From: Bacillus fungorum
GTDB lineage: Bacteria > Bacillota > Bacilli > Bacillales > Bacillaceae_G
Direction of reading: 5' to 3'
NCBI RefSeq assembly: GCF_002746455.1
Contig: NZ_NWUW01000005.1
Coordinates: 124,001 to 188,000 of the forward strand
Length of the DNA stretch: 64,000 nucleotides
The position numbers were made by a program, and so were the translations under genes. The notes beneath the pieces are model-generated. The model had not been told where the DNA came from and did not search any database. It worked only from the letters and a program-made list of their open reading frames with translations. Positions 11,163 to 20,277 of the stretch are shown piece by piece; position 1 is the first letter of the stretch, and each line of letters begins with the position of its first letter.

Positions 11163-11203
11163 AAAAGGAGTCTGTTCCAAAATACTTTTTGGAACAGACT
11201 CCC
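11163..11203 (-). terminator. Terminator of cydAB
   Basis: On the minus strand GGAGTCTGTTCC pairs with GGAACAGACTCC and is followed by TTTTGTC. It lies directly after the cydB stop codon. Confidence 0.85.
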
Positions 11204-11209
11204 ACAATA

Positions 11210-12235
11210 TTATTTCTCTTTCAAAAAAGTTCGATCTTTCAAGAATAAATTCCAGAAGAAAATAAATCCTGGTAATAAAATTGCAATTCCAATTGCGTAT
11301 AGAATAAGCAATGCATAAAATGTTTCTGTCGTTGTAAAGCTTGTAAATACAGTTACATCAGGATAAATAATATATGGTAAATGCGCGACACCGTAAGCGT
11401 AACTTGCAAATGCATATTGAGCGACGACTGCTAAAACGGCAATGCGAGGGTATCCTAGTGTGCCATACTTTTTGTTTGTCCACCAAAGAGAAGAGTACCC
11501 GATAACGAATAAAACGATGGAAACTGTAAACCATGTGAATTGCTTTATTAGTCCTTGCATAAGCCAGTGTGTTTCCGGGTCCATTACAACGAGGGCGATA
11601 ATCGCCGTAACGAGCGTTGCAGGACCAAGGATGATGGCGTTTCTTCTATAAATCTTATATGCATCTTCTGAACCTTGTTCTCTCGCAAAATCAGCAAGAA
11701 AGAGAGAGGATAGAAATAGTTCCGAAGTTAGTCCGAAGAGCATATAACAATAAATAACAGGACTAGAAAGAAGTTTTCCATACAGGAGTACTTCTTTTCC
11801 TTCAGACATTGTAATATAGGCACCTTCTGTAACAGGTAAAACGGTAATTAATAGAGCGGGAATTAAGAGCCCTGTAATACCTGAAATAATACGAAGAAGG
11901 TGTTGATATTTAGGAAGAGAATAAGCAAATACCATAAATGTACTGCGAATTGCCACGAGTACTAAAATTAACATAACTGGTACGAACATTACTGTCGCAA
12001 GGGTAAAGGCTGCTTTTGGAAAGAAGCCAAGAAATGCAACAACGACAAAGACGAGAAACGTATTTGTTACTTCCCAGGTTGGTGATAAGTATCGATTGGC
12101 AAGCTTGGCAGCGAGCGTTGGATGTTTTGCGTATACCATGCCCCAAAAACCTGCTCCAAAATCGATGGACCCTAATATACTGTATACGAAAATAAGAGCC
12201 CATAAGATGATGATTGCAATACTTTCCTCATGCAC
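11210..12235 (-). CDS. cydB: Cytochrome bd quinol oxidase subunit II
   Basis: CydB pairs with CydA in the cytoplasmic membrane to oxidise quinol and reduce oxygen to water without pumping protons. The 341-residue protein has eight to nine hydrophobic segments, with the typical start ESIAIIILWALIFVYSILGSIDFGAGFWG. I use the GTG at 12235, which has the strong site AAGGAGGTGATTCTC just upstream and overlaps the end of cydA by eight bases, implying translational coupling. The frame continues upstream, but without a binding site. The cydCD assembly genes are not adjacent in this window. Confidence 0.9.
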   Translation of the reverse strand: MHEESIAIIILWALIFVYSILGSIDFGAGFWGMVYAKHPTLAAKLANRYLSPTWEVTNTFLVFVVVAFLGFFPKAAFTLATVMFVPVMLILVLVAIRSTFMVFAYSLPKYQHLLRIISGITGLLIPALLITVLPVTEGAYITMSEGKEVLLYGKLLSSPVIYCYMLFGLTSELFLSSLFLADFAREQGSEDAYKIYRRNAIILGPATLVTAIIALVVMDPETHWLMQGLIKQFTWFTVSIVLFVIGYSSLWWTNKKYGTLGYPRIAVLAVVAQYAFASYAYGVAHLPYIIYPDVTVFTSFTTTETFYALLILYAIGIAILLPGFIFFWNLFLKDRTFLKEK

Positions 12236-13583
12236 GAGAATCACCTCCTTCGTGATGTAAATCATTTGTAAGCGGATGTTTCTTAAAGAATGTCCGTAGT
12301 ACAAAAACTGTTAAAATACCGAGTCCAATATATAAAATGATGAATAGAATAAATAAGGGACCGACGAAATCAGCGCGTGTAGAAGCATCGACTGTACGTT
12401 GCATACCATAAATGGTCCAAGGCTGACGACCGCTACAACTGAAAATCCAGCCGAATTCAATACCGAGCATCATAACTGGTCCGCACGCGGCAGCGCCCCA
12501 AAGAAGCCACTTCGGTAATTCTGCTCCTTTTTTTCGGTAAACAAAGTACCAATATAGGAGGGCGATTGCTGCAACTGCAAAAGTGAAGGCAGCGGTGCCG
12601 ACCATTAAGTTGAATAGTGTATGTGTGTAAAAGGGTGGCCATGTTTCTTGTGGGAATTCCTTTAGCCCTTTTACGACGGTGCTAGGGTCTAGTCCCACTA
12701 GTAGGCTAAGCATGTTCGGAATTTCTAATGCATAGTTTAGTTCAAGTGTGTTAGGATCTACAACTCCGCCAATTGATAACGGTGCATGTGATGTCGTTTC
12801 AAATAAAGCTTCAGCAGATGCAAGTTTTTCAGGGGAATGCTTATGTAAGGCAATTGCCGATTCGTGTCCCGAAAGCCACATTGTAGCACCTGTAATAAAT
12901 GTCACGACGAGCCCTAACAGTAGTCCTTTTTTATGATAAGCAATCTCACGTTTACTTAAATTCTTCTTTAATAATTTAAATCCAGCGATAGAGGCAATGA
13001 CCGCAGCTCCAGTTGCATAGGCAGTAATTACAACGTGGAATGCGCTTGTGCCAAAACTCGGATTAAAGAAAGCTTTCCACGGATCAACGTTAAAAACTGA
13101 TCCATCTGGCCCCATTGAAAAGCCTGCTGGTGTATTCATCCATGTATTTGCTGATGTAATAAGCACGGCGGATGCCGTGGCACCAATCATGACGAAGAAT
13201 AGTGAGATTAATCTCATGAATGGAGGTAATTTATCAGCTGCATATACATAAATAGACATGAACAAAGCCTCTAAAAAGAAGGCGAAAATCTCAATTTGAA
13301 AGGGAACAGAAATAACTTGCCCAACAATTTTGGCGAAGCCAGGCCAAAGAAGTGAGATTTGCACACCAACAATTGTTCCAGTTGGAATTGCTACACCGAG
13401 AAGAATAGCAAACGCCTTTGTCCATCTTTTCGCCATAATGGCGTAGTCGGAATCTTTCTTCCAGTGATAGAGTATTTCGCTTATAAAAATCATCAATGAA
13501 AGTCCGACGCCAAGTGTTGCAAATATAATGTGGAATGCTAATGAAGAACCAAAAAATGCTCTTGCTAATGTTACCGTATCCAT
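12228..13583 (-). CDS. cydA: Cytochrome bd quinol oxidase subunit I
   Basis: CydA carries hemes b558, b595 and d and the quinol site. The 451-residue protein begins MDTVTLARAFFGSSLAFHIIFATLG, with the heme-ligand histidine at about 18. It contains the quinol-linked GRQPW motif near 380 and the short Q-loop typical of Firmicutes. I start at the ATG at 13583, because AGAGGAGTTTACAT precedes it and an upstream in-frame ATG would give a non-homologous basic extension. It is cotranscribed with cydB, and a shared terminator follows at 11163-11203. Confidence 0.92.
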   Translation of the reverse strand: MDTVTLARAFFGSSLAFHIIFATLGVGLSLMIFISEILYHWKKDSDYAIMAKRWTKAFAILLGVAIPTGTIVGVQISLLWPGFAKIVGQVISVPFQIEIFAFFLEALFMSIYVYAADKLPPFMRLISLFFVMIGATASAVLITSANTWMNTPAGFSMGPDGSVFNVDPWKAFFNPSFGTSAFHVVITAYATGAAVIASIAGFKLLKKNLSKREIAYHKKGLLLGLVVTFITGATMWLSGHESAIALHKHSPEKLASAEALFETTSHAPLSIGGVVDPNTLELNYALEIPNMLSLLVGLDPSTVVKGLKEFPQETWPPFYTHTLFNLMVGTAAFTFAVAAIALLYWYFVYRKKGAELPKWLLWGAAACGPVMMLGIEFGWIFSCSGRQPWTIYGMQRTVDASTRADFVGPLFILFIILYIGLGILTVFVLRTFFKKHPLTNDLHHEGGDSRA

Positions 13584-13837
13584 ATGTAAACTCCTCTTCT
13601 TTTTTGCCATTATTTTCTGATTAAATTGGAAGATTTATTCAAAAAAACTACCAAAAATATATATGTATTTAAAAAGTGGATATGGTAATATAATGTTTGA
13701 ATATTCTGAAGAGAAATAAGTTAATGTTTTATAATATTTTGTTTGTTTTTTAGTAAGGAATATTTTATAATCTTTTACGCGAACATAAGTTCTGTTTTCA
13801 GAATGAAGAAGTTTATGTGAAATGGAGAGGATGTTTT

Positions 13838-13987
13838 ATGTATCCTGAAGTCATTAAAAAGATGGCATTTTCAAAAGAGCATAGAGATTTATTATTGAAG
13901 TTGTATAATAAAGAGATTACGCGTCGTGAATATGATCGACTTGTGGAATCGCTATATAGACCTTCTAAAGAGGCTTGTGAGGGATAG
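13838..13987 (+). CDS. 49-residue hypothetical protein
   Basis: A short frame starting MYPEVIKKMAFSKEHRDLLL and ending SKEACEG. GGAGAGG lies seven bases before the ATG, and a strong terminator follows 10 bases after the stop, so it looks like a complete single-gene unit. It is charged and probably helical, with no signal peptide or transmembrane helix. It is divergent from cydAB. I do not recognise the family. Confidence 0.55.
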   Translation: MYPEVIKKMAFSKEHRDLLLKLYNKEITRREYDRLVESLYRPSKEACEG

Positions 13988-13997
13988 AAACACGTGG

Positions 13998-14022
13998 GAC
14001 AATCTAATAGATTGTCTTTTTT
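13998..14022 (+). terminator. Terminator after the 49-residue gene
   Basis: GACAATC pairs with GATTGTC around TAATA, followed by TTTTTT. It separates the small gene from the GH8-like gene. Confidence 0.8.
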
Positions 14023-14078
14023 ACATTTACGTATGTTCTGGTAAAATTAAGGATAGCCTTATTAGGGAGGTGAAAAGT

Positions 14079-15164
14079 TTGCGGAAACGTATATATATAG
14101 GGATTGGAGTTATTCTCTTAATCGCTTTAGGTGGAATTGTATTTTGGTCAGCGATACAAGGAAACCGTACTGAACATTTTATTTTACGGCATATGTTTAA
14201 TGAAAATGGGACGCTTGCCACATATCGTTTAGGGGATACAAAGGCAGGTACGGGTGAAGCAAAAGGCCGTGAAGCTTTATCAGAATCGGCAGGGCTATGG
14301 CTACAATATACATTGGATAAAGATGATCAAGCGTTATTTGATGAACAAGTAAAGGTCGTTCAAAATAACTTTGTACATAAGGATCGTATCGTTTTATGGA
14401 AAATCTCTGAAAAGGGAGAAATGCAGTCAGCTACAAATGCACTTATAGATGATCTTCGTATTATAGAACAATTATATCGTGCTTATGAAATGTATAAGGA
14501 AGATCGTTATAAAAACCTTGCAGATCAATTGAGTGATGCCGTACTTCGTTATAATAAGAAAAATAATTATTACGTTGATTATTATGATGCAGATACAGGC
14601 AAACAAAATAATTTTGCAACTACATCATATATAAATCCGCGTGCATTCTCCTACATGAAAAAGTACGGAAAAGTTTCTGCTCAGCAATATCAGGAAGTCG
14701 TTCAGTTTTTAGCGGATTATCCAAGGCATGGCTGGGCATTCCCGAAAGAGTATAAAGAAGATGGTACATTTACGTACGATAAAGAAGCGAATCTTATTGA
14801 CCAATCATACGTTGCATATCATCGTAGTTTAGGTGGCCTTTCATCGGATGCTTATTTGGAATTTATAAAGAAAAAATTCCAGGAGGATGGAAAGCTATAC
14901 GGTCGTTACAATTTAGAAACGGGAAAACAAACTGTGAATTATGAATCACCAGCCGCTTACGGACTAACGATTTTGTACGTACTACAAACAGGTGATACAA
15001 AGTTTGCGAAAGAATTATATAATCATATGGTCACGTTCCGGAATGATAATGTATTTAGTAGATATTACGGTGGATATGTAACAGGTGAAAATAATAATAC
15101 GCATATTTTCGATAACGTATTGCCGCTTTTAGCGGAAATGGAATTGGAGAAGAGTAAGAAATAG
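14079..15164 (+). CDS. Exported or membrane-anchored glycoside hydrolase family 8-like protein
   Basis: This 361-residue protein has an N-terminal hydrophobic anchor (residues about 5-25) and an all-helical domain like GH8 and the YdaJ protein of B. subtilis. Two positions resemble the GH8 catalytic region: the glutamate in LSESAGLWLQYTL, where GH8 enzymes have their general acid, and the aspartates in SATNALIDDLRI. The substrate is unknown, and a beta-1,4-glucan-type polysaccharide is only a family-level guess. I start at the TTG at 14079, which has AGGGAGGTGAAAAGT upstream. The open frame begins earlier, but that extension overlaps the terminator and the 49-residue gene. Confidence 0.6.
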   Translation: MRKRIYIGIGVILLIALGGIVFWSAIQGNRTEHFILRHMFNENGTLATYRLGDTKAGTGEAKGREALSESAGLWLQYTLDKDDQALFDEQVKVVQNNFVHKDRIVLWKISEKGEMQSATNALIDDLRIIEQLYRAYEMYKEDRYKNLADQLSDAVLRYNKKNNYYVDYYDADTGKQNNFATTSYINPRAFSYMKKYGKVSAQQYQEVVQFLADYPRHGWAFPKEYKEDGTFTYDKEANLIDQSYVAYHRSLGGLSSDAYLEFIKKKFQEDGKLYGRYNLETGKQTVNYESPAAYGLTILYVLQTGDTKFAKELYNHMVTFRNDNVFSRYYGGYVTGENNNTHIFDNVLPLLAEMELEKSKK

Positions 15165-15200
15165 AAGGTGCCATCCAAAAAGGATGGCACCTTCTATTTG
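15163..15200. terminator. Convergent terminator
   Basis: AGAAGGTGCCATCC pairs with GGATGGCACCTTCT around five A residues. The stem starts inside the stop codon of the GH8-like gene. It may also stop the convergent LysR transcript. Confidence 0.75.
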
Positions 15201-15201
15201 T

Positions 15202-15271
15202 GTCGTTATTTTTCAATATATTGATATTTCTTGTCGAAACGTCGATATATTTGAAAAATCGTCGATATAAT
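15202..15271 (+). repeat. TCGATATATT-type intergenic repeat
   Basis: Contains GTCGTTATTTTTCAATATA followed by GTCGATATATTTGAAAAATC and GTCGATATAA. It fills the space between the GH8-like terminator and the end of the LysR gene. Confidence 0.6.
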
Positions 15272-15272
15272 T

Positions 15273-16157
15273 TTATGTTCTAATATTGGAGAAGTAATCA
15301 ATCACGAATTCACGGAATTGCTGGGCGGTTTTTGATAAGTAACGTTTTTTTGACCAGCTTAAGCCAATCGTTCGCTTACAAACGGGTTCAATAATACGCA
15401 ACTTGTTTGATGCTAAAGTAGAGTTTTTTAATAAAGTTAAACTTGGGACAAAAGCGATGCCGAGACCTTGCTTGATGAGATCGCTAATCACGGTTGGTTC
15501 ATCTACTTCAAAAGCGATGTGTGGAGTGAAACCAGCTTCTTTACAAAATTCATCTGTTAAGTGCCGAAATCCGTAACCAGTGTTCATACTAATAAATGGT
15601 TCGTCTTTTACTTCATGTAGATGGATACTTTCGCGGCCTGATAAACGATGACCTGAAGGGACGACTAAGAAAATTTCTTCTGTAATAAGTGGTTCCCAAA
15701 TAATCTCCTCGCCTTCGATTGGCACAGAAGAAATGCAAAAGTCGATTTCTATATTATCTAGTTGTCGTTTCATAGAAGGAGTAGATGCGAGAAACTGTTG
15801 GAATCGAACGTTAGGATGTTCTAGTAAAAAAGAACCGAGTAGTTCTGGTAATATTCTCGGGATAGAAACTGCCAGTGTAATAGAGCTTTGTTGTAATTCA
15901 GCTAAATCTTTAATTTCTCGTTCGCCTTCACTTAATTCATGAAAAATGCGCTCTACTCGTTTTAAAAATACTTTCCCAAAAGAGTTTAATGTAATCTGTC
16001 GACCTTGACGATCAAATAATGGGACGCCTAAGTCCTTTTCTAATCTAGCAATTGTTTTGCTGAGCGAAGGTTGCGCGATATGCAATTCTTTCGCGGCTTT
16101 TGTCATATGTTCTAATCGTGCGACTGTCTGAAAGTATTTTAATTGGAGCAGTTCCAT
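15273..16157 (-). CDS. LysR-family transcriptional regulator
   Basis: This 294-residue LTTR has an N-terminal winged helix (MELLQLKYFQTVARLEHMTKAAKELHIAQPSLSK is split here only for naming: helix-turn-helix at residues 17-36) and a periplasmic-binding-type effector domain from about residue 90. It is divergent from the YhgE/Pip gene, 135 bases away, which is the usual layout for an LTTR and its target. The effector is unknown. Confidence 0.88.
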   Translation of the reverse strand: MELLQLKYFQTVARLEHMTKAAKELHIAQPSLSKTIARLEKDLGVPLFDRQGRQITLNSFGKVFLKRVERIFHELSEGEREIKDLAELQQSSITLAVSIPRILPELLGSFLLEHPNVRFQQFLASTPSMKRQLDNIEIDFCISSVPIEGEEIIWEPLITEEIFLVVPSGHRLSGRESIHLHEVKDEPFISMNTGYGFRHLTDEFCKEAGFTPHIAFEVDEPTVISDLIKQGLGIAFVPSLTLLKNSTLASNKLRIIEPVCKRTIGLSWSKKRYLSKTAQQFREFVIDYFSNIRT

Positions 16158-16292
16158 TTTGAACCTCTTTTCTATAGACCGGAAGGAATGAATTAATAAT
16201 TAAAGATGTATTATACAGTATGGAAAGTGACGTGTATAGTAAATCTGTTAAACCATTCTAATGGTGTTAAATTAGGAGAAGGAGTATGTTTC

Positions 16293-18293
16293 ATGATGGG
16301 AATTCAGCTTGTATTTAAAGATTGGAAAGCGATGTGGCACCATAAACATGGGCGTATCGCTTTAATTTTTTTGTTAATCGTTCCTTTAATTTATTCAGGA
16401 TTCTTTTTAGCTGGATATTGGGATCCATATGGACGGTTAGATAAATTACCGGTTGCGGTTGTGAATTTAGATAAGGGTGCTGCAATGGATGAGAAAACAA
16501 TTCATGCAGGAGACGATTTTGTTAAAAATTTAAAAGAGAACAAGGAATTAGCTTTTCATTTCGTATCAGCAAAAAATGCTGATGAAGGGTTAAAAGAAGA
16601 TAAGTATTATATGGTTGTTACGATTCCAGAGGATTTCTCTAAAAAGGTAAGTACGCTTATGGATGAGAAACCAGAGCCGGCACAATTGCAGTACAAAGTA
16701 AATCCAGGTAAAAACTTTGTAGCAGCTCAAATTGGAACGACAGCTGTGGAAAATATGAAAACAAAAATCTCAAATAGTATTACGAAATCTTATACAGAAG
16801 GTGTCTTTTCAAAGTTTCAAGACTTAGCACAAGGATTGGGTGATGCAAGTAATGGTGCGGAGAAGTTACATGAAGGAATGGTAGATGCAAGAAATGGAGC
16901 AAATGAGCTTGCAGGTGGTATTCATCGTTTAAGTGACGGGACATCAAAAGTGAAAGAGGGAAGTGACAAGCTTGCATCCAGCCAATCTGCCTTAACGGGG
17001 GGAGCAAACGAGCTGAGTCAAGGGGCGACATCACTTCATAGTGGTATGGAGTTATTAGCACAAGGTGAAAAAACTTTACAATCAGGAGTTAATGAATTAA
17101 GTGCTGGTACAAGTGAATGGGTGAGCGGAAGTGAGAAACTTGCTGAAGGGCAAGTGAAAGCGGACAATGCAGCAAGTAGTATAAAACAACAATTAGAAGA
17201 GTACGTGAAAAGTCATCCAGAGGCGCAGCAAGATCCTGCTTTTCAAAAGATCATTGCTACTTCTAATGGATTAGCTAAAGCAACAAATACTTTAAATAAT
17301 AGCCAACAACAATTGACACAAGGAGCGAAGAGGCTCGCTGACGGTCAATATAAGGTTGAAGAAGGCATGAATACATTCGGAGTTAAGTTAAATGAAGCTA
17401 CTGACGGAACGAAAAAGATAGCAGATGGTGCAGCAAATGTAGCAGATGGACTTACGAAGTGGGGAAATGGATTTACATCCCTGCAAGAAGGTGTAAATCA
17501 TCTTGCAAGTGGCGGAACAGAGCTGAATCACGGGGCTGATCAGTTAACGAACGGACTTGTTAAACTTGACGATGGTGCGAAAGAACTTTCTACGAAATTA
17601 GGAGAGGGCGCAGAGAAGATAGCGGATGTTCGCAATGATGATGCACGCAATACGATGTTCTCAGAACCGGTTCAATTAGTAAAGTCAACAGTTTCTGACG
17701 TGCCTAACTACGGTTCAGGTATTGCACCATACTTCTTATCACTTGCATTTTATGTTGGCGGAATTATGGCTTCGAATATTTTACCGCTTGGCCGTAGACA
17801 AAATATGAAGGTAAGCGGAACGGTACATTTTATTAATAAACTAGGATTGGTATATTTAATTGGACTTATTCAAGCATTACTTGTGGATGTGGTTGTGCTA
17901 GGAGTTATGAAATTAGAAGTTGCAAGTGTGCCACTCTTTGTTTTATCAAGTATTGTTATTTCTTTTACGTTCATGACATTTATCCTTATGTTAGTAACGG
18001 TATTTGGTCTTGTTGGGAAGTTCGCAGCGGTAACGCTGCTCGTATTGCAATTAGCTACAAGCGGGGGGACTTTCCCAGGAGAGTTAAACATAGCTGTTCT
18101 TAGCAAAATTGGACAGTTTCTCCCAATGTCTCATTCTCTTAGAGGATTACAAGATGTGATCTCTTTAGGAGATTGGTCGCAATTACAAACGCAAATTTTA
18201 ATATTGTTATGCTACCTCGTTGTTGCTGGTGGAATTGCTTGGATCACGAGTCATATACAACATAGGGAAACGAATGCGGAACAAGTTTCTTAA
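16293..18293 (+). CDS. YhgE/Pip-family membrane protein
   Basis: This 666-residue protein has the YhgE/Pip architecture. There is one transmembrane helix near the N-terminus (about 20-40), followed by a large extracellular domain. Between residues about 180 and 450 that domain becomes a long series of 11- to 14-residue repeats of the type L-x-x-G-x-x-x-L (for example GANELSQGATSLHSG), and five transmembrane segments lie at the C-terminus. Relatives include the lactococcal phage-infection protein Pip and EsaA of type VII secretion. The precise role is unknown. I start at the ATG at 16293, which has GGAGAAGGAG upstream. Divergence from the LysR gene suggests control by it. Confidence 0.8.
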   Translation: MMGIQLVFKDWKAMWHHKHGRIALIFLLIVPLIYSGFFLAGYWDPYGRLDKLPVAVVNLDKGAAMDEKTIHAGDDFVKNLKENKELAFHFVSAKNADEGLKEDKYYMVVTIPEDFSKKVSTLMDEKPEPAQLQYKVNPGKNFVAAQIGTTAVENMKTKISNSITKSYTEGVFSKFQDLAQGLGDASNGAEKLHEGMVDARNGANELAGGIHRLSDGTSKVKEGSDKLASSQSALTGGANELSQGATSLHSGMELLAQGEKTLQSGVNELSAGTSEWVSGSEKLAEGQVKADNAASSIKQQLEEYVKSHPEAQQDPAFQKIIATSNGLAKATNTLNNSQQQLTQGAKRLADGQYKVEEGMNTFGVKLNEATDGTKKIADGAANVADGLTKWGNGFTSLQEGVNHLASGGTELNHGADQLTNGLVKLDDGAKELSTKLGEGAEKIADVRNDDARNTMFSEPVQLVKSTVSDVPNYGSGIAPYFLSLAFYVGGIMASNILPLGRRQNMKVSGTVHFINKLGLVYLIGLIQALLVDVVVLGVMKLEVASVPLFVLSSIVISFTFMTFILMLVTVFGLVGKFAAVTLLVLQLATSGGTFPGELNIAVLSKIGQFLPMSHSLRGLQDVISLGDWSQLQTQILILLCYLVVAGGIAWITSHIQHRETNAEQVS

Positions 18294-18297
18294 AATG

Positions 18298-18480
18298 AAA
18301 AAAGGTATCCGTTTTTTTCGAAGGCACTGAAAAAGTGATTGCTTTGAAAAAATAACGTGTATTTTATCAATATATAGAAAAAACAAAGGAGTCCATCACC
18401 TGTATATAGTAGGTGATGGACTCCTTTTTCTTATTATGTGGACTTTTTCAGTGGCCTCTTTTTTTCGGATACCTTTTTTT
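18298..18480. repeat. Nested inverted repeat between convergent genes
   Basis: The outer arms AAAAAAGGTATCCG (18298-18311) and CGGATACCTTTTTTT (18466-18480) pair. The next arms, GGCACTGAAAAAGT (18323-18336) and ACTTTTTCAGTGGCC (18442-18456), pair with one bulge. Inside lies a perfect hairpin, AAAGGAGTCCATCACCT with AGGTGATGGACTCCTTT (18385-18427), followed by T residues. The outer part looks like a bidirectional terminator for the two convergent genes, and the inner part like an insert carrying its own hairpin. Confidence 0.75.
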
Positions 18481-18860
18481 TATTTGCGTTCCATTACCGC
18501 AAAGTAATTGTTTTCATTATCAGCAAAGTTGAATGCTCTACCTGTAGGTAAATCTACAACTTGTCCAACTGTAACGTTTTTCTCAGAAAGATCTTCATAC
18601 AGTTGATCTAAGTTATTAGAGAAGAACATAAGTGAAGGCGTATGTAAGTTTAATTCAGGTTGCATCTTCGCAATTAACGCTTTATCGTGAAGGACGATGC
18701 TTGTGCCTGCTTCTTTCGTTGGTGCAATTTCAATCCAGCGAAACCCTTGTCCGTTATTTTCTTCCGCAATAATGTGGAATCCTACTGTTTCAGTCCAAAA
18801 GTGTACTGCTTCATCTTGATTATTTACATATAACATAATTTGCCCAATTTGATTAATCAT
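18480..18860 (-). CDS. VOC (glyoxalase/bleomycin-resistance) family protein
   Basis: A 126-residue protein with two beta-alpha-beta-beta-beta modules of the vicinal oxygen chelate fold (INQIGQIMLYVNNQDEAVHFW, then PSLMFFSNNLDQLYEDL). Members include glyoxalases, dioxygenases and drug-binding proteins, so function cannot be assigned. Metal-ligand positions are only partly conserved by eye. Its stop codon overlaps the outer arm of the nested inverted repeat. Confidence 0.8.
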   Translation of the reverse strand: MINQIGQIMLYVNNQDEAVHFWTETVGFHIIAEENNGQGFRWIEIAPTKEAGTSIVLHDKALIAKMQPELNLHTPSLMFFSNNLDQLYEDLSEKNVTVGQVVDLPTGRAFNFADNENNYFAVMERK

Positions 18861-18902
18861 AGGTGTGTCCTACTTTCTTTTCTTGTATGGAATTTTATTA
18901 TA

Positions 18903-20060
18903 TCAAAGATATGGTTTGAATACCTTTTCGTGATTTTTCCGAAGTACAATCTTAGCCCATTTCACATTTGTCGTAGGAGAAGGTCCTGTAATCCACGTAT
19001 GAAATGGTAGTGTACTGCAAATGACCATTGCTGAAATCGAGATTGTGGCCGTTATTGTAAATAATAATAGGCTATATAATATTGTATTTTCTTGCAGTGT
19101 GAATAAAGAAAGAAATTTTGTACATAGTTGTAAGAAGAAAAAGTGAGCTAAATAAGCACCATACGTGTAATTCCCGATAAATCGTAAAGATTTATATAAG
19201 AAACCGCGTCGTTGTACGATTGTAATAGACAGCACGTAAAGTATGATAATTTCGCATACGATATATAAAAACATAGACGGTTTTAAATAAGTCGAAACGG
19301 TTAAATGAATAGAGTTTGCTCCGTAAAAACTAAATAACTCATAATTGATGAATAGAAATAAGATGAAAAATAATATTGTGATAAGCGGGATATGTTTCAT
19401 GACAAATATACGCCACGTTTTTAGTGCTACAGCAGCGATTCCCCCCATGACAAAATAGAATGAGTAGAAGAAGAAGGAACGATCTGTATAATGTAAAATG
19501 GTTGAGTTAGTCAATTTCTCTCCATTAAAAATGTAGTGAGAAGAATACCACATTAAGAGGAAATATAGACAAGCAAAGATGGTCATATATTTATATATGT
19601 CTTTTTTATTTTCTGTTCGTTTTTGAAACCAATAAAAGAGTGTGCACAGCAAAGGGAACAATAAGTGAATTTGGAACATCATAATCACGTACCAAAGATG
19701 GGGTGCGGCTGTTCCGAGTAATAAACTTTTTATTCCGCTTTGCAGTGTAATCATATCGTTTGTTGTTAATAAGTAAAGAATAGACCAGAAGAAATAAGGA
19801 ATGAGTAAATGTGCGGCTTTTTCATAAATATATTCTGTGTAGGTTAGTTGCTTTGTATATTGCCGAATTAAGTGAAAGCCGACGATAAATATGAATGCAG
19901 GTGCTGAAAATTTTGCAAGGTTAAATAGCATGCCCATAATGAGGGATTGCTCAAGTAAGACATTTCCTTGATTCATTGTATATAATAGGGAACTTTGCAA
20001 AACGACAGCAAGGAATGCAATGCTTTGCAAAACTTTAAATTCTGGTGCGCTTTGTGCCAT
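18903..20060 (-). CDS. Acyltransferase family 3 membrane protein
   Basis: This 385-residue protein has about ten hydrophobic segments and the layout of acyltransferase-3 proteins (the OatA N-terminal domain and related O-acetyltransferases). FIVGFHLIRQYTKQ and HLWYVIMMFQIHLLFPLL are the conserved second and fourth helices. It may acetylate a cell-surface polymer, but no acceptor can be named. I start at the ATG at 20060 with AAAAGGAGATGGGCACA before it. An upstream in-frame ATG at 20081 lies on the Shine-Dalgarno side and is less likely. Confidence 0.75.
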   Translation of the reverse strand: MAQSAPEFKVLQSIAFLAVVLQSSLLYTMNQGNVLLEQSLIMGMLFNLAKFSAPAFIFIVGFHLIRQYTKQLTYTEYIYEKAAHLLIPYFFWSILYLLTTNDMITLQSGIKSLLLGTAAPHLWYVIMMFQIHLLFPLLCTLFYWFQKRTENKKDIYKYMTIFACLYFLLMWYSSHYIFNGEKLTNSTILHYTDRSFFFYSFYFVMGGIAAVALKTWRIFVMKHIPLITILFFILFLFINYELFSFYGANSIHLTVSTYLKPSMFLYIVCEIIILYVLSITIVQRRGFLYKSLRFIGNYTYGAYLAHFFFLQLCTKFLSLFTLQENTILYSLLLFTITATISISAMVICSTLPFHTWITGPSPTTNVKWAKIVLRKNHEKVFKPYL

Positions 20061-20160
20061 TGTGCCCATCTCCTTTTCCATACATGATTATAGTACGGAT
20101 AACGGATAATAGATGTGGAATATTTGTGAAGGTTATAACAAATTTGTGGCGGAATGGATT

Positions 20161-20222
20161 ATTTCGAAATATATTTATCACAACTTCAAATATATCAACG
20201 ATTTTTCTAATATATCGATTTG
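20161..20222 (-). repeat. TCGATATATT-type intergenic repeat
   Basis: The minus strand reads TCGATATATTAGAAAAATCG then TTGATATATTTGAAGTTGTG. These are two degenerate units in the same orientation as the copy at 11073-11153. Confidence 0.55.
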
Positions 20223-20239
20223 CTGTAAAATCACAACAA

Positions 20240-20270
20240 AAAGAGGATGCTCGTTTGGAGCATCCTCTTT
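20240..20270. terminator. Terminator after the dicarboxylate symporter
   Basis: AAAGAGGATGCTC pairs with GAGCATCCTCTTT around a five-base loop. On the minus strand the tail is TTTTTGTTG, so it terminates the symporter gene. Confidence 0.85.
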
Positions 20271-20277
20271 CTATTTA

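Larger units (their letters stand above)
10862..11209. other. Intergenic region with a reverse-oriented repeat array
   Basis: No gene is seen. The left part carries the start region of the ArsB/NhaD-type gene. The right part holds two divergent units of the TCGATATATT-type intergenic repeat (11073-11153) and then the cydB terminator. Confidence 0.5.
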
